Origin: Pseudomonas serboccidentalis
GTDB lineage: Bacteria > Pseudomonadota > Gammaproteobacteria > Pseudomonadales > Pseudomonadaceae
DNA: 64,000 bases
Reading direction: 5' to 3'
Assembly (NCBI RefSeq): GCF_028830055.1
Contig: NZ_CP101655.1
Span: 2,848,498-2,912,497, forward strand
Part shown: in pieces, positions 1 to 9,906 of the stretch
How positions within the stretch are numbered: position 1 is the stretch's first letter
Layout of the letters: each line of letters opens with the position of its first letter
Position numbers and translations under genes: made by a program
The notes under the pieces: model-generated
Databases searched by the model: none
Told to the model about the DNA's origin: nothing
Seen by the model: the letters and a program-made list of their open reading frames with translations, nothing else

Positions 1-1937
1 CCGTCGCCGGTGACCGAATGGCCGGTAGCGCCAAGGACGCGACCGTGCTGATCTTTCAGCGTCAGGTTGTAAGTACCCGGACGTTCGAAGGCCATGCTGA
101 AGCCCTTGTCAGTCGCCGCCAGTTTGCCTTCGCCAGTGCTCTGGTCTTCCAGACGCACCCAGCTGTAGCTACTCGGGGTGACCGCTTTGCTCTGCTCGCT
201 GCCACCCTCGTTGGCGTAGCTGAACGCGACTTTGTCCTTGACCGCGCTGAAGCGTTGCGGCGCACTCAGGCGGAAGCTCGCGGCGCCACGGTCGATGAGG
301 ATTTCCTTGGTGGTCTTGACCCGATACGCTGCGCCATCGCTGGCAAACACGGTGAGCATGTAGCGACTCGGTTTGTCGGCGGCCGGCAGGTCGAGGGTCG
401 CGTTGCCCTTGCTGTCGGTGGTCAGTTCGGTGCTGCTCAGCTCTACCGGGAATTGCCCGAGGTATTGCAGCTCGTTGTCGACCATCGACAGTTGCTGGGC
501 GCGCAGGCTCAGGGTCAGTTTGGCGTTGGCCACCGGTTTGCCGTCCGGGTAGAGCAGCACCAGACTGCCCTTCACCGGCTCGCCTGTGCGGTAATCCTGC
601 TTGGCCAGATTCAGCGAGATTTCGAAGTGCGGCTTGATGTATTCCGCGACGCGGAAGGCACTGCTGTAGGCCTGATCCTTGTAGTTGAAACGAATCTCGT
701 AACCACCGGCCACGGCGTTATCCGGCAACTGGAACCGGCCTTGAGTGCCGGCCTTCGAGTCGAGTTTCAGGTCAAGGTGCTGCAGCTCGGTGCCGGTGGC
801 GTCGAGCACGCTGACCGTGACATCTGCCGCACCGGGCAACACCGAATCCCGAGCATTCTTGAACTCGCGACCAACGATCTTCAGCGACACCCAGTCACCC
901 GGGCGATACAGCGGCCGGTCGGTGAACGCGTAGAGTTTGGTGTCGTAGATTTCGCTGTCGTAATAGAAGTTCTCGGAGACGAACACCCCGCCCTCTTCGT
1001 CTTCGCCGATCACGAACGAACGCTCGGGGCTGACGTGTTTCAGGCGCAGCAAACCATCGGCATCGGTGGCACCGCTGCTCATCACGCCGAGGCCGTCGGT
1101 CCACAGCACATTGACCTTCGGCACCGAACTGCCTTCGTGTTTGCGCGCCGCCCACACCAGCAATTCATCACCGGCAATCTTGCTCACCGCCACCGTGTTG
1201 GAGACGAAGACCATGGTGGTCGCGCGGTACTTGCCGATCAGCGCCTCGACCAGGTACAGGCCCGGTTTCAGGTTGCCCAACGGGATGTACACGTTGCCCG
1301 GGGCAACGCTGACGAACTCGCTGGAAGACCCGGCCAGATTGACCCCGGCCGGCGGCTGGATCGGTTTGGCCTGCCACAGCGGATAGCGGAACTGGCTGAC
1401 CACCGGCAGACCCGGGATCAAGGCAAATTGCGGCTGCGCGTCGTACGGAGTCGGCGCGGCGATGGCGTTGCCCATCTTCAGTTCCGGCACTTCCTCGGTG
1501 ACTTGCTTGCGCGACTCGTAGGAGAACGCGCGCTGCATCACCCGACGGGATTTGCGGTACCAGTTGTCCCACAGGTACGCGAGGGTGTTGGACAGACCTT
1601 CGCCCTTGAACTGGCCGTCGCTGACCACACGGTGCAAGTTCTTCTGGCGCTTGAGGAAATCCAGCGGCTTGTCGATGCGGTACACGCGGATGTCGGCGCC
1701 GCCATAGGGTTCCATGCGAAAGCGACGGTAGTCGCGGCCCGGTGCTTCGAGGCGCACCATCGCCTGCTCGTCCGCCGCGAAACTGCTGTCGGCCAGCAGG
1801 AAGAAGCTTTCACCGGTGACCGGCGTGTAGCCGCTCGGCTCCACCGAATCTTCAGCGTTGACGGTCGCCAATGGCAGCAACAGCGCCAGCAGCACAGATA
1901 CTCGGGAGCAGATACGCAACATGCGGGCACCGGTCAT
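1..1937 (-). CDS. Bacterial alpha-2-macroglobulin family protein (YfaS-like), C-terminus outside window
   Basis: Reading the minus strand from ATG 1937 gives about 645 uninterrupted codons that run off the window start. The N-terminus (hydrophobic [12 protein letters not shown], then EDS) is a signal peptide. The body consists of repeated beta-rich segments of macroglobulin (MG) type with phrases such as [12 protein letters not shown] and [15 protein letters not shown]. Family members are periplasmic proteins of about 1500 residues thought to trap proteases; the bait region and any CxEQ thioester would lie beyond the edge and cannot be judged. The ATG overlaps the TGA of the DUF1175 gene (ATGA), so translation is coupled; ATG 1922 is an alternative start that still leaves a signal peptide. 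The order DUF2135-DUF2138-DUF1175-A2M matches the E. coli yfaP/A/T/S set. Confidence 0.85.
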   Translation of the reverse strand, partial: MTGARMLRICSRVSVLLALLLPLATVNAEDSVEPSGYTPVTGESFFLLADSSFAADEQAMVRLEAPGRDYRRFRMEPYGGADIRVYRIDKPLDFLKRQKNLHRVVSDGQFKGEGLSNTLAYLWDNWYRKSRRVMQRAFSYESRKQVTEEVPELKMGNAIAAPTPYDAQPQFALIPGLPVVSQFRYPLWQAKPIQPPAGVNLAGSSSEFVSVAPGNVYIPLGNLKPGLYLVEALIGKYRATTMVFVSNTVAVSKIAGDELLVWAARKHEGSSVPKVNVLWTDGLGVMSSGATDADGLLRLKHVSPERSFVIGEDEEGGVFVSENFYYDSEIYDTKLYAFTDRPLYRPGDWVSLKIVGREFKNARDSVLPGAADVTVSVLDATGTELQHLDLKLDSKAGTQGRFQLPDNAVAGGYEIRFNYKDQAYSSAFRVAEYIKPHFEISLNLAKQDYRTGEPVKGSLVLLYPDGKPVANAKLTLSLRAQQLSMVDNELQYLGQFPVELSSTELTTDSKGNATLDLPAADKPSRYMLTVFASDGAAYRVKTTKEILIDRGAASFRLSAPQRFSAVKDKVAFSYANEGGSEQSKAVTPSSYSWVRLEDQSTGEGKLAATDKGFSMAFERPGTYNLTLKDQHGRVLGATGHSVTGD

Positions 1938-2572
1938 TGGGAGAGAAAGTTCAGTCGATAGACGCCGATGAAGTTGGGGTTGGCTGCGTCGGGTATCCAT
2001 CGGGTGTCCTTCCATGTCATGAGTTGCTGCAGGCTTGCCGAACGCATGCCGTTGTCAGTGGGGGTGGTCGTGCCGGTGTGATAGGCGATGTAGCGGCCCA
2101 TCCAGATCATCAGGTGCTGGTCGTCGCCCTGATCGAAAAACATCAGGTCGCCGGGGCGTGCCTGGGACACGTCGCGGCTGACCAGATGGCTGTTGAACTG
2201 AATCAGTTTGATCGCGTTGACGTACGGCCCGACCTTGCCGCCGCCCTGCTGCCATTGCTGGGCGAGCTTGCGCTGCTCATCGCTCAGCGACAGCTCCGGC
2301 GGCAGGTAGCGATTGGACAGACCATTGCTGCGCAGCCACTTGTCGTCGTGGACTTTCAGCGCTTCGTTGGCGGCGAAACGTACCAGTCCGGCACAGTCTT
2401 GCTGATACCAACGCGGGCTCGGGCCCTGACTCAGTTGCTCTTGAGCAATGCGCACAAACCAGGCGCGAAACACCTGGGATTGCGCCGGATCCAGGGCTGG
2501 CGCTTCAACGGCTCGGGCGCCCGCGCTCAGTAACAGCGCGAGCAAGCCGAGGCTGCGGATCAGTGTCGTCAC
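1934..2572 (-). CDS. DUF1175 family protein (YfaT-like), NlpC/P60-like motifs
   Basis: A 212-residue secreted protein. I chose GTG 2572 because it overlaps the TGA of the upstream gene (GTGA) and has GGAAA five bases ahead; ATG 2584 is the alternative. Residues 1-20 form a signal peptide ([12 protein letters not shown]). Visible motifs are DCAGLVRF (Cys60), PGDLMFFDQ (140-148), HLMIWMG (His153) and YHTG (His165). The DCxGLVR plus PGDLxFF...H pattern resembles NlpC/P60 cysteine peptidases; that relation is my inference, and the family itself is annotated as of unknown function. It is the third gene of the envelope operon, directly ahead of the alpha-2-macroglobulin gene, so a shared role in periplasmic peptide or peptidoglycan handling is plausible. 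Confidence 0.85.
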   Translation of the reverse strand: MTTLIRSLGLLALLLSAGARAVEAPALDPAQSQVFRAWFVRIAQEQLSQGPSPRWYQQDCAGLVRFAANEALKVHDDKWLRSNGLSNRYLPPELSLSDEQRKLAQQWQQGGGKVGPYVNAIKLIQFNSHLVSRDVSQARPGDLMFFDQGDDQHLMIWMGRYIAYHTGTTTPTDNGMRSASLQQLMTWKDTRWIPDAANPNFIGVYRLNFLSQ

Positions 2573-4281
2573 AGCGCTTTCCATTCCAGCGGCAGCCACT
2601 GCCAGTGGCCATCAGGCTCGCTGCCTTCAGGCAAAGTCAGGGCATATTTACCGTAGCCGCCAAGGGTGCGCAGTTTCGGGATCAGGTAGGTTTGCGCGGC
2701 GTTGTAGAACACCGGTTCCATGTCCTGCGGCAGGCTGTCGAGGGTTTCCTGCTGCATCAGTTGCGCCATAGAGTCCGGGCCGAAATAGATCGGCATCAGC
2801 ACGTCTTTGGGCAACACGTCAGCCATCGGCGGGAAGCGTTTGTCGAGGGTGCCGAGGGCCTTGTCGACCAGTTTGTCGTCGAGGGAAAACAGCAGCGTCG
2901 AACCGTGACGCGCGAGGCTGACTTTCATGAAAGCGCGGCCACTGATGGCGTCCGGGTTTTCGGCAGTCTTCGCCGCGTACGGGCCAAAGTTCGAGCTGAC
3001 CTGACGCTGCCAGACATGGTTTTGGCCTTCTTGCTTCTCAACCACCGGAAAGACTTTTTCGTCGACGTTGGCCTCGAAGGCACCCACCATCGAGCCGAAC
3101 AGTTTGCCCAGGTCGCCGTCGAGTTTGCTGCTGTCCTCGTCCTTCAGGCTGGCGACCAGCAAGGGTGTGTACAACCGCGAATCGGCGTACCAGCACAAGC
3201 CCGCCGCGCCGGCCACGTGTTCGGTGAGGGTCTGCGCCACCGCCTCTTCAGCGCCGAGTTTCACCAACAATGGTTTCTGCGGTTCGGCTGCCACCGGCAG
3301 GGTCACGCAGGCACTGGCGCCCAGCGGCATGGCTTGCCACACCGGTTTGAAATCGAAGTCCGGTTGGTTATCCAGCTCATCCATGGCGAGGAAGCTGTGC
3401 CAGCCCTTGTCGTCCATGTCGAAGCGCAGCCCGGCAAAGTTCGGGATAAAGCGCTGATAACCCATGGCGAGGACGCTGGAATTGACCGACAGACGCTGTT
3501 TGACGTCCGGCGCCTTGGCCGGGAGCCCGAAGGCCTCGGGGAACAGTTTGTCGCCGTTGAGCAGGGCCGCCAGCGCTTGGGGCGAAACATGCCCGGACTC
3601 TTCGGACTCGCCGTTGGCCGGGTCGTAATACTTGTTCGGGTTGGACAGCACCACCAGTTTGTCGCCGCGCGAAGCAAACAGCAGCGATTTGCTGGCGTTG
3701 TAGCTGAGCTGGTACAGCGGCACTTCGTCGCTGCCGACTTTCAGGCTGCCGAAGACGCTGAGCTGCGAATCGTCCAGCGCCACTTTCGCCAGCGGTTCGA
3801 GCAGTTTCGCCAACCCGCCGCGATCCATCACCAGCAGGAAATCCTTGAGCCGACCGTCGGCACCGCGCCACAGCGCGACGTCGGCCGGTTGATCGAAAAG
3901 CTGCTCGATCAGGCTGTCCTGCAGCTTCAGGTCATGCTCGTAGATGATCCGTCGCAGGCTGCCGATCAGGCCGAGGCGGTCGGCGTGAGTTTCGTAATAG
4001 AAGACGAAATCTTCGGTCAGCGTGGCCTTGAGGAACGGCACCGTCAGCAGGTCCTTGGGCAACTGGCTCAGGGACCGGGTTTCCAGCAGCGCGTCCGGAC
4101 GGCTCAGGCCGAGCTTGTCACTGGCAAGTAGAGCCGCCGGCAACTTGGGTTTGTGCAGCAGCCAGCCGAGACCTCCGGCCGCGCCGGCCACCAGGACCAG
4201 ACCGATCAGCAGCGCCGGCCAGCGCCGGGAAGGTTGGCCGGCAGGTGTCGGGACGGCCGGAGAAGCAGCGTTATCACTCAT
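2569..4281 (-). CDS. DUF2138 family membrane-anchored protein (YfaA-like)
   Basis: A 570-residue protein. ATG 4281 is taken as start; an in-frame GTG lies two codons upstream. A single transmembrane helix spans about residues 21-42 ([22 protein letters not shown]) after a short Pro-rich cytoplasmic tail, leaving a large periplasmic domain. The domain has no catalytic motif that I recognise; it contains phrases such as [20 protein letters not shown] and [16 protein letters not shown]. Composition and neighbours match the DUF2138 family, unknown function, co-located with DUF2135, DUF1175 and alpha-2-macroglobulin genes. The stop codon overlaps the GTG of the next gene. Confidence 0.85.
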   Translation of the reverse strand: MSDNAASPAVPTPAGQPSRRWPALLIGLVLVAGAAGGLGWLLHKPKLPAALLASDKLGLSRPDALLETRSLSQLPKDLLTVPFLKATLTEDFVFYYETHADRLGLIGSLRRIIYEHDLKLQDSLIEQLFDQPADVALWRGADGRLKDFLLVMDRGGLAKLLEPLAKVALDDSQLSVFGSLKVGSDEVPLYQLSYNASKSLLFASRGDKLVVLSNPNKYYDPANGESEESGHVSPQALAALLNGDKLFPEAFGLPAKAPDVKQRLSVNSSVLAMGYQRFIPNFAGLRFDMDDKGWHSFLAMDELDNQPDFDFKPVWQAMPLGASACVTLPVAAEPQKPLLVKLGAEEAVAQTLTEHVAGAAGLCWYADSRLYTPLLVASLKDEDSSKLDGDLGKLFGSMVGAFEANVDEKVFPVVEKQEGQNHVWQRQVSSNFGPYAAKTAENPDAISGRAFMKVSLARHGSTLLFSLDDKLVDKALGTLDKRFPPMADVLPKDVLMPIYFGPDSMAQLMQQETLDSLPQDMEPVFYNAAQTYLIPKLRTLGGYGKYALTLPEGSEPDGHWQWLPLEWKAL

Positions 4282-4319
4282 GTTCACAAAACCCGAAGTT
4301 CATCCGTGGTGCGGGATGC

Positions 4320-5111
4320 TTAATAGTTGAAAGTCTTGACCAGCAGCAGATCACCGATTGCCCGCAGGGGCACGATGAACGTTTCGCGTTTTTCGTCGAC
4401 GGTGTTTTCGTTGAGCACCAGCGTGATTTGCGAGGTGATGACCTCGTTCTGGTTGCTGGTCTCCTCGAAGTTATAGCCGCCGTTTCCGAAGTTGCCCCAA
4501 TAGTTGACGTAAACCAGATAAGTGCCGTGCAGCGGCGCGGTCATGGTGAACATTTCCGGGCCGGGGCCATCGACGCCGTCCGGGTCCAGGCCGCCGCCAT
4601 TGCTCAGCGCCGGCCGCGCCCAGAACGCATGCTGACCGTCGGGCGTGACAATGTGCAGATCGAGCTCGGCTTTTGGATCGTCCCATCCCAAGACAAGACG
4701 AATTCGCGCCGGCGTGCGTAGATTATTTGCTTCATAAAATTGCACGCGCTTGAGCGACTGGCCCTCGGCGCTGCGCACTTCGACACTGTTGGAGCCGGCG
4801 CCGAACGCATACGGCCGGGCGAAACGCCCAGCGTCGTCGGTGTACAGATTCAATGGATTGCCGTTGACCGCCAGCGTGTGCGGCCCGCGCTGATTGCCGA
4901 TGGCCTTGAGCTGGCCCTGGATCATCGTGCGATTGCGCTGGATACCGCGATCGATCGGCGGCGTGGGATAGGCGACTTGCGGGTTTTCACTGCGATCGAG
5001 CAGGCCGTGGTAACGCCAGCCGCCCGACGGCTCGGACAGTTCAGCGGTCGGCGCCGCCAGCAGCGCAGGCGCGCAGGCCAGGCCGATCAGCAGCAAAAGA
5101 AATGAACGCAT
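4320..5111 (-). CDS. DUF2135 family secreted protein (YfaP-like)
   Basis: A 263-residue protein, first gene of the envelope operon. It starts at ATG 5111 with a strong AGGAGG six bases upstream. Residues 1-19 (MRSFLLLLIGLACAPALLA) are a signal peptide. The C-terminal half carries the DUF2135 hallmarks: VLGWDDPKAELDLHIVTPDG, then GGGLDPDGVDGPGPE, then TYLVYVNYWGNFG. The Asp-rich loops would suit metal binding in a beta sandwich (inference). Function is unknown; the neighbouring alpha-2-macroglobulin suggests a periplasmic protease-defence or envelope-maintenance unit. A possible weak sigma70 promoter (TTGTTA, 17-bp spacer, TAATCT on the minus strand) lies at 5228-5256. Confidence 0.85.
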   Translation of the reverse strand: MRSFLLLLIGLACAPALLAAPTAELSEPSGGWRYHGLLDRSENPQVAYPTPPIDRGIQRNRTMIQGQLKAIGNQRGPHTLAVNGNPLNLYTDDAGRFARPYAFGAGSNSVEVRSAEGQSLKRVQFYEANNLRTPARIRLVLGWDDPKAELDLHIVTPDGQHAFWARPALSNGGGLDPDGVDGPGPEMFTMTAPLHGTYLVYVNYWGNFGNGGYNFEETSNQNEVITSQITLVLNENTVDEKRETFIVPLRAIGDLLLVKTFNY

Positions 5112-5298
5112 GTAATGCCTCCTGCCATGCCTGAACGAAACCTTGCACCCGATCCTCGGTACTTCACAGCGATGAAAACTGCGTTTCGTCTGAAAGACCC
5201 GTGACTATGGGGTCGTAGAAGGCGCGAAGATTAGCGATTCGGCAGTTTTTTAACAATCGGATACATGTGCTATTGCTGTAGGAATCAAGCCAACGCGG

Positions 5299-5327
5299 TG
5301 GACGGTGAGCCGAATAGGCGTCATATT
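5299..5327 (+). promoter_or_regulatory. Weak candidate sigma70 promoter for fic
   Basis: TGGACG (5299-5304), a 17-bp spacer and CATATT (5322-5327) give four matches of six to each consensus box. The spacer contains the left arm of the first fic inverted repeat, so a protein bound there would block RNA polymerase. Inference from position only. Confidence 0.3.
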
Positions 5328-5335
5328 CGGCTCAC
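5305..5335. promoter_or_regulatory. fic operator-like inverted repeat 1
   Basis: A perfect 12-bp inverted repeat with a 7-bp spacer: GTGAGCCGAATA (5305-5316) and TATTCGGCTCAC (5324-5335). It is followed 4 bp later by a second copy with the same arms. This is typical of a dimeric regulator site, although an mRNA hairpin is also possible. It lies 55 bp upstream of the fic start. Confidence 0.7.
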
Positions 5336-5339
5336 AAAA

Positions 5340-5369
5340 TGAGCCGAATAGCTTTTCTATTCGGCTCAC
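5340..5369. promoter_or_regulatory. fic operator-like inverted repeat 2
   Basis: Second copy of the repeat: TGAGCCGAATA (5340-5350) and TATTCGGCTCA (5358-5368), again with a 7-bp spacer. Only the arms are conserved between the copies (spacers GGCGTCA and GCTTTTC), which argues for selection on the arms. It ends 20 bp ahead of the fic start, just before the ribosome-binding site. Confidence 0.7.
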
Positions 5370-5389
5370 GGACTCAAGGCAGGCAACGA

Positions 5390-6535
5390 ATGGCAACTCA
5401 CTGGATCTGGCAGCAGCCCGATTGGCCCGACTTCAACTGGCAGGCAGAACGCCTGACGCCGTTGTTGCGCGAGTGTGTACAGGCACAAGGTCAGTTGATG
5501 GGGATGGCCGGTTCAGTAGGTGACTCTTTGGGGGCTCAAACCGAACTGGACGCCCTTTTGCAGAATATCGTGACGTCTTCGGCCATCGAAGGCGAGCAAC
5601 TGAATGTCGGCTCCGTGCGGTCATCTTTGGCGCGACGTTTGGGCCTGGAGTTGATCGACGGCGATAAAGTCAGCCAACGCAGTGAAGGTCTGGCGCAGCT
5701 TATGCTGGATGTCACCCGTCGATTTGCCGAACCGTTGACGCTGGAACGCCTTCTGGAATGGCACCAATGGCTGTTTCCCGATCAAGAGGCCGACCTTACT
5801 GCACGCCGCATGCATGTGGGTGCACTACGCGGTGACGAGCCTATGCAGGTGGTATCGGGTCGCATTGATCGTCCAACGGTTCATTTCGAGGCGCCACCTC
5901 GCCAAGGTCTTGAGCAGCAGCTCGAGCAATTTCTCCAATGGTTCGAGGCCAGCCAGCATCAGACAGCACTGGACCCGATGCTACGCGCGGGCATCGCCCA
6001 TTTCTGGTTTGTCACTTTGCATCCGTTCGACGATGGTAACGGCCGTCTGACCCGCACCATCACTGATCTGGCGCTGGCACAGGGCGAAGCGCAAGCCATC
6101 CGTTTCTACGCCATGTCGGCGAGCATTCTGGATGATCGGTCCGGCTACTATCGGATTCTGGAATCGAGCCAGAAAGCCACACTGGATATCACTGAATGGC
6201 TCACATGGTTTCTGCAAACGTTGCTAAGCAGCTTGCAACAAGCCATCACTCGAATCGAAAGCGTGCTGGGCAAGACGCGTTTCTGGCAGGCGCACCGCGA
6301 GTCCGAACTCTCGGCGGAACAGGTCAAAGTGCTTAACCGTCTGCTCGACGGCGGTGAGCGGGGCTTTGAGCACGGTATTAGCGCCGGGCAATATCAAGCT
6401 GCGGCGAAAGTGTCAAAGGCCACGGCGACCCGACATCTTGCGGAGTTGCTGGAGAAAGGTTGCCTGCAACGCTTGCCGGGAGGTGGTCGTAGTACCCGCT
6501 ATCAGGTCAACTATCCCGACAGAACTACACATTAA
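5390..6535 (+). CDS. Fic family AMP-transferase with N-terminal DUF4172 and C-terminal winged helix
   Basis: A 381-residue protein. I chose ATG 5390 (AGGCAGG eight bases upstream); an in-frame ATG at 5339 would place the start inside the inverted repeat. Residues about 1-80 look like DUF4172. The inhibitory motif S/TxxxEG is present as SSAIEG (63-68). The Fic catalytic core HPFDDGNGR lies at 211-219 with the catalytic His211 and all consensus residues. The C-terminal 60 residues (KVSKATATRHLAELLEKG, then basic GGGRSTRYQV) form a winged helix. Such proteins transfer AMP to target hydroxyls and are held off by the inhibitory glutamate. No antitoxin gene lies next to it, as expected when the inhibitor is built in. 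The winged helix plus the twin repeats suggest self-regulation. Confidence 0.92.
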   Translation: MATHWIWQQPDWPDFNWQAERLTPLLRECVQAQGQLMGMAGSVGDSLGAQTELDALLQNIVTSSAIEGEQLNVGSVRSSLARRLGLELIDGDKVSQRSEGLAQLMLDVTRRFAEPLTLERLLEWHQWLFPDQEADLTARRMHVGALRGDEPMQVVSGRIDRPTVHFEAPPRQGLEQQLEQFLQWFEASQHQTALDPMLRAGIAHFWFVTLHPFDDGNGRLTRTITDLALAQGEAQAIRFYAMSASILDDRSGYYRILESSQKATLDITEWLTWFLQTLLSSLQQAITRIESVLGKTRFWQAHRESELSAEQVKVLNRLLDGGERGFEHGISAGQYQAAAKVSKATATRHLAELLEKGCLQRLPGGGRSTRYQVNYPDRTTH

Positions 6536-6584
6536 TCTCACTCAACACACAGCCATTCTTACCCTTGCGGGGTGAGCCGCTCAT

Positions 6585-6613
6585 TTGCCCATAAACCCCC
6601 TATCTGCTAGTGT
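6585..6613 (+). promoter_or_regulatory. Candidate sigma70 promoter for xseB-ispA
   Basis: TTGCCC (6585-6590), exactly 17 bp, then TAGTGT (6608-6613), 35 bp ahead of the xseB start. The spacing is ideal and the boxes are moderate matches. It is the only candidate I see in the gap after fic. Confidence 0.5.
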
Positions 6614-6647
6614 CGCGCCGGTTTAACGTCAACCGGAAATCGCCGCC

Positions 6648-6890
6648 ATGGCCCGCAAAAAAGCTGCACTGGATTTCGAACAGTCCCTCGCCGACCTGCA
6701 AACATTGGTCGAGCGTCTGGAGAACGGTGAATTGTCGCTGGAAGACTCGCTGACCGCTTTCGAGCAGGGCATCGGCCTGACCCGTGACTGCCAGGCGGCG
6801 CTGGCCCAGGCCGAGCAGAAGGTGCAAGTGCTGCTGGAGCGCGATGGCGAACTCGCCGAGGAACCCTTCGACGCGGAACAGCCAGAATGA
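6648..6890 (+). CDS. xseB: Exodeoxyribonuclease VII small subunit
   Basis: An 80-residue protein with the family pattern [26 protein letters not shown] and [15 protein letters not shown]. Exonuclease VII is an XseA-XseB complex that degrades single-stranded DNA in both directions; XseB subunits form a helical bundle on XseA. Length is normal for the family. The stop overlaps the ispA ATG (ATGA at 6887), the usual xseB-ispA coupling. xseA is not in this window. Confidence 0.95.
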   Translation: MARKKAALDFEQSLADLQTLVERLENGELSLEDSLTAFEQGIGLTRDCQAALAQAEQKVQVLLERDGELAEEPFDAEQPE

Positions 6891-7774
6891 TTGCAGCGTA
6901 TTCGGCGACCAGTCAGGCGCGGGTCAATGCGGCACTGGAAATCCTCTTCAAGGCACCGCTGCCAGAGCTGTCGCGCCTGTATGAGGCGATGCACTACAGC
7001 GTGATGATCGGTGGCAAACGCGTGCGTCCGCTGCTGGCCTACGCGGCGTGCGAAGCACTTGGCGGCACGGCTGAGCAAGCCAATGGCGCGGCCTGCGCGG
7101 TTGAATTGATCCACGCTTATTCGCTGGTGCACGACGATCTGCCGGCGATGGACGACGACGATCTGCGTCGTGGCCAGCCAACCACCCACAAGAAATTCGA
7201 CGAAGCCTGCGCGATCCTTGCCGGTGACGGTTTGCAGAGCCTGGCGTTCAGCGCCCTGCTCGACCCGCGCCTGAGCAGCCTCGACGCCGACATCCGTCTG
7301 CAACAGGTTACGGCACTGGCGCACGCGGCAGGCCCGGCAGGCATGGTCGGCGGTCAGGCCATCGACCTCGGTTCGGTCGGCCTGAAGCTTGATCAGCAAG
7401 CGCTGGAGCAGATGCACCGGCACAAGACCGGCGCGCTGATCGAAGTCAGCGTCAAGCTCGGCGCCCTGGCCAGCGGCCGTGCCGAGCAGGAAGAACTCAA
7501 GGCCCTGCAGACTTATGCACAGGCCATTGGCCTGGCATTTCAGGTCCAGGACGACATTCTCGACGTCGAAAGCGATACCGAAACCCTCGGCAAACGCCAG
7601 GGCGCCGACATCGCCCGCGACAAACCGACCTACCCGGCCCTGCTGGGGCTGGACGCGGCCAAGGCCTACGCCTTGGAGCTACGCGATCAGGCGCTGCACG
7701 CGCTGCGACCGTTTGACGCGGCAGCCGAGCCTTTGCGCGACCTGGCCCGGTATATCGTCGAGCGGCATAACTGA
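6887..7774 (+). CDS. ispA: Farnesyl diphosphate synthase
   Basis: A 295-residue polyprenyl synthetase. The first Asp-rich motif, [14 protein letters not shown], begins at residue 83 and the second, QDDILD, near residue 221; GGKRVRP (42-48) binds the isopentenyl substrate. It condenses isopentenyl and dimethylallyl diphosphate to geranyl and then farnesyl diphosphate in the cytoplasm, feeding undecaprenyl, quinone and related lipid synthesis. It is coupled to xseB by a 4-bp overlap and followed by dxs, which makes the precursor, so pathway genes are grouped. Confidence 0.96.
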   Translation: MIAAYSATSQARVNAALEILFKAPLPELSRLYEAMHYSVMIGGKRVRPLLAYAACEALGGTAEQANGAACAVELIHAYSLVHDDLPAMDDDDLRRGQPTTHKKFDEACAILAGDGLQSLAFSALLDPRLSSLDADIRLQQVTALAHAAGPAGMVGGQAIDLGSVGLKLDQQALEQMHRHKTGALIEVSVKLGALASGRAEQEELKALQTYAQAIGLAFQVQDDILDVESDTETLGKRQGADIARDKPTYPALLGLDAAKAYALELRDQALHALRPFDAAAEPLRDLARYIVERHN

Positions 7775-7865
7775 ACGCCAACCTGCCAAAAAAGACCAAC
7801 GCGTGGGCAGGGGGCGATGCATCAGGTAAACTGCCGCATCTTTTATACCTATAACGATTCGCCTG

Positions 7866-9764
7866 ATGCCCACGACGTTTCATGAGATTCCCCGCAAGCG
7901 CCCGACCACGCCCCTGCTCGACCGCGCGAACACGCCGGACGGCCTGCGCCGGTTAGGCGAAGCCGAGCTGGAAACCCTGGCCGATGAGTTGCGCCTGGAA
8001 TTGCTCTACACGGTCGGTCAGACCGGTGGGCATTTCGGTGCCGGCCTGGGCGTCATCGAGCTGACCATCGCGTTGCATTACGTCTTCGACACCCCGGATG
8101 ACCGGCTGGTGTGGGACGTGGGTCATCAGGCGTACCCGCACAAGATCCTCACCGGTCGTCGCCAGCGCATGGAAACCCTGCGCCAGAAGGACGGCATCGC
8201 CGCCTTCCCGCGTCGCTCCGAGAGCGAGTACGACACCTTTGGCGTCGGCCACTCCAGCACCTCGATCAGCGCAGCGCTGGGCATGGCGATTGCCGCCCGC
8301 CTGCAAAACAGCGATCGCAAGGCGATTGCCGTGATCGGTGACGGCGCGCTGACCGCCGGCATGGCCTTCGAGGCGCTGAACCACGCGCCGGAAGTGAACG
8401 CCAACATGCTGGTGATCCTCAACGACAACGACATGTCGATCTCGCGCAACGTCGGTGGCCTGTCGAATTATCTGGCGAAGATCCTTTCCAGCCGCACCTA
8501 CGCAAGCATGCGTGAGGGCAGCAAGAAAGTCCTGTCGCGCCTGCCCGGCGCCTGGGAAATCGCCCGTCGCACCGAAGAATACGCCAAGGGCATGCTGGTT
8601 CCCGGCACCTTGTTCGAAGAGCTGGGCTGGAACTACATCGGCCCGATCGACGGCCACGACCTGCCGACCCTGATCGCCACCCTGCGCAACATGCGCGATC
8701 TGAAAGGCCCGCAATTCCTGCACATCGTTACCAAGAAAGGCAAAGGCTTCGCTCCGGCGGAAGTCGACCCGATCGGTTACCACGCGATCACCAAGCTTGA
8801 ACCGGTCGACGCCCCGGCCGCTGCGCCGAAGAAGGCGGGCGGGCCGAAGTATTCGGCGGTGTTCGGCGAATGGCTGTGCGACATGGCTGCGGCTGACCCA
8901 CGTCTGGTGGGCATTACCCCGGCAATGAAGGAAGGCTCGGACCTGGTCGCGTTCAGCGAACGCTTCCCGCTGCGCTATTTCGACGTGGCGATTGCCGAGC
9001 AGCACGCCGTGACGTTCGCCGCCGGCATGGCCTGCGAAGGTGCCAAGCCAGTTGTGGCGATTTACTCGACGTTCCTGCAGCGCGGTTACGACCAGTTGGT
9101 GCACGACGTCGCCGTGCAGAACCTCGACGTGCTGTTCGCCATCGACCGTGCCGGTCTGGTGGGCGAAGACGGCCCGACCCACGCCGGCAGCTTCGATCTG
9201 TCGTACCTGCGCTGCATCCCGGGCATGGTCATCATGACCCCAAGCGATGAAAACGAACTGCGCAAGATGCTCACCACCGGCCACCTGTACAACGGCCCGG
9301 CGGCGGTGCGTTACCCACGCGGCACCGGCCCGAACGCGACCATCGACAAAGACCTCGAACCGATCGAAATCGGCAAAGGCGTCGTCCGTCGTCAGGGCAG
9401 CAAAGTGGCCTTGCTGGTGTTCGGCGTGCAATTGACCGAAGCCCTGAAAGTCGCCGAGAAGCTCGACGCGACCGTGGTCGACATGCGTTTCGTCAAACCG
9501 CTGGATGAACAGCTGGTGCGCGAGATCGCCGGCAGCCACGAGCTGCTGGTGACCATCGAAGAGAACGCGATCATGGGCGGCGCCGGTGGTGCGGTCAGCG
9601 AATTTCTCGCACGCGAGAATATCCTCAAGTCGATGCTGCACCTGGGCTTGCCGGACGTTTACGTCGAACATGCGAAACCCGCGCAAATGTTGGCCGAGTG
9701 CGGGCTGGACGAGGCCGGAATCGAGGCGGCGATTCGCGAGCGCCTGGCGTTGCTCAACCGCTGA
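7866..9764 (+). CDS. dxs: 1-deoxy-D-xylulose-5-phosphate synthase
   Basis: A 632-residue thiamine-diphosphate enzyme that condenses pyruvate and glyceraldehyde 3-phosphate, the first step of the MEP isoprenoid pathway. Visible signatures: [18 protein letters not shown] with the conserved His, the ThDP-binding [17 protein letters not shown], and the transketolase-type segment [17 protein letters not shown]. Full length for the family. ATG 7866 follows a 91-bp gap that contains TATAAC-like sequence. It is followed by a REPIN rather than a clear terminator. Confidence 0.97.
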   Translation: MPTTFHEIPRKRPTTPLLDRANTPDGLRRLGEAELETLADELRLELLYTVGQTGGHFGAGLGVIELTIALHYVFDTPDDRLVWDVGHQAYPHKILTGRRQRMETLRQKDGIAAFPRRSESEYDTFGVGHSSTSISAALGMAIAARLQNSDRKAIAVIGDGALTAGMAFEALNHAPEVNANMLVILNDNDMSISRNVGGLSNYLAKILSSRTYASMREGSKKVLSRLPGAWEIARRTEEYAKGMLVPGTLFEELGWNYIGPIDGHDLPTLIATLRNMRDLKGPQFLHIVTKKGKGFAPAEVDPIGYHAITKLEPVDAPAAAPKKAGGPKYSAVFGEWLCDMAAADPRLVGITPAMKEGSDLVAFSERFPLRYFDVAIAEQHAVTFAAGMACEGAKPVVAIYSTFLQRGYDQLVHDVAVQNLDVLFAIDRAGLVGEDGPTHAGSFDLSYLRCIPGMVIMTPSDENELRKMLTTGHLYNGPAAVRYPRGTGPNATIDKDLEPIEIGKGVVRRQGSKVALLVFGVQLTEALKVAEKLDATVVDMRFVKPLDEQLVREIAGSHELLVTIEENAIMGGAGGAVSEFLARENILKSMLHLGLPDVYVEHAKPAQMLAECGLDEAGIEAAIRERLALLNR

Positions 9765-9774
9765 CACTGCCCCC

Positions 9775-9882
9775 CTGTAGGAGCTGCCGAAGGCTGCGAT
9801 CTTTTGATCCTGATCGTCGGCAGCTCCAGACCTTTCTCAAAAGCAAAATCAAAAGATCGCAGCCTTCGGTAGCTCCTACAGG
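9775..9882. repeat. REPIN, family A (copy 1)
   Basis: Two inverted family-A REP units: CTGTAGGAGCTGCCGAAGGC at 9775-9794 and its complement ending at 9882, both followed inward by GCGATCTTTTGAT-like sequence. The middle holds a partial CGGCAGCTCC. It fills most of the 142-bp dxs-btuB gap. Confidence 0.9.
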
Positions 9883-9906
9883 TTTTTGCATAAACCATGG
9901 ATTGCC

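Noticed and set aside
18..1961. Long open frame on the plus strand (647 codons)
   Set aside because: Antisense shadow of the alpha-2-macroglobulin gene; high GC removes stops. The product has no family features, whereas the minus strand reads as clear MG domains with a signal peptide.
5339..5389. Earlier ATG (5339) as fic start
   Set aside because: It would put the coding region across the second inverted repeat; ATG 5390 has a ribosome site and starts the conserved domain.
7953..9767. 604-codon antisense frame over dxs
   Set aside because: Shadow frame; dxs on the plus strand has all catalytic motifs.
9765..9906. Cobalamin riboswitch upstream of btuB
   Set aside because: The gap is too short and is filled by a REPIN; no B12-box-like sequence seen.
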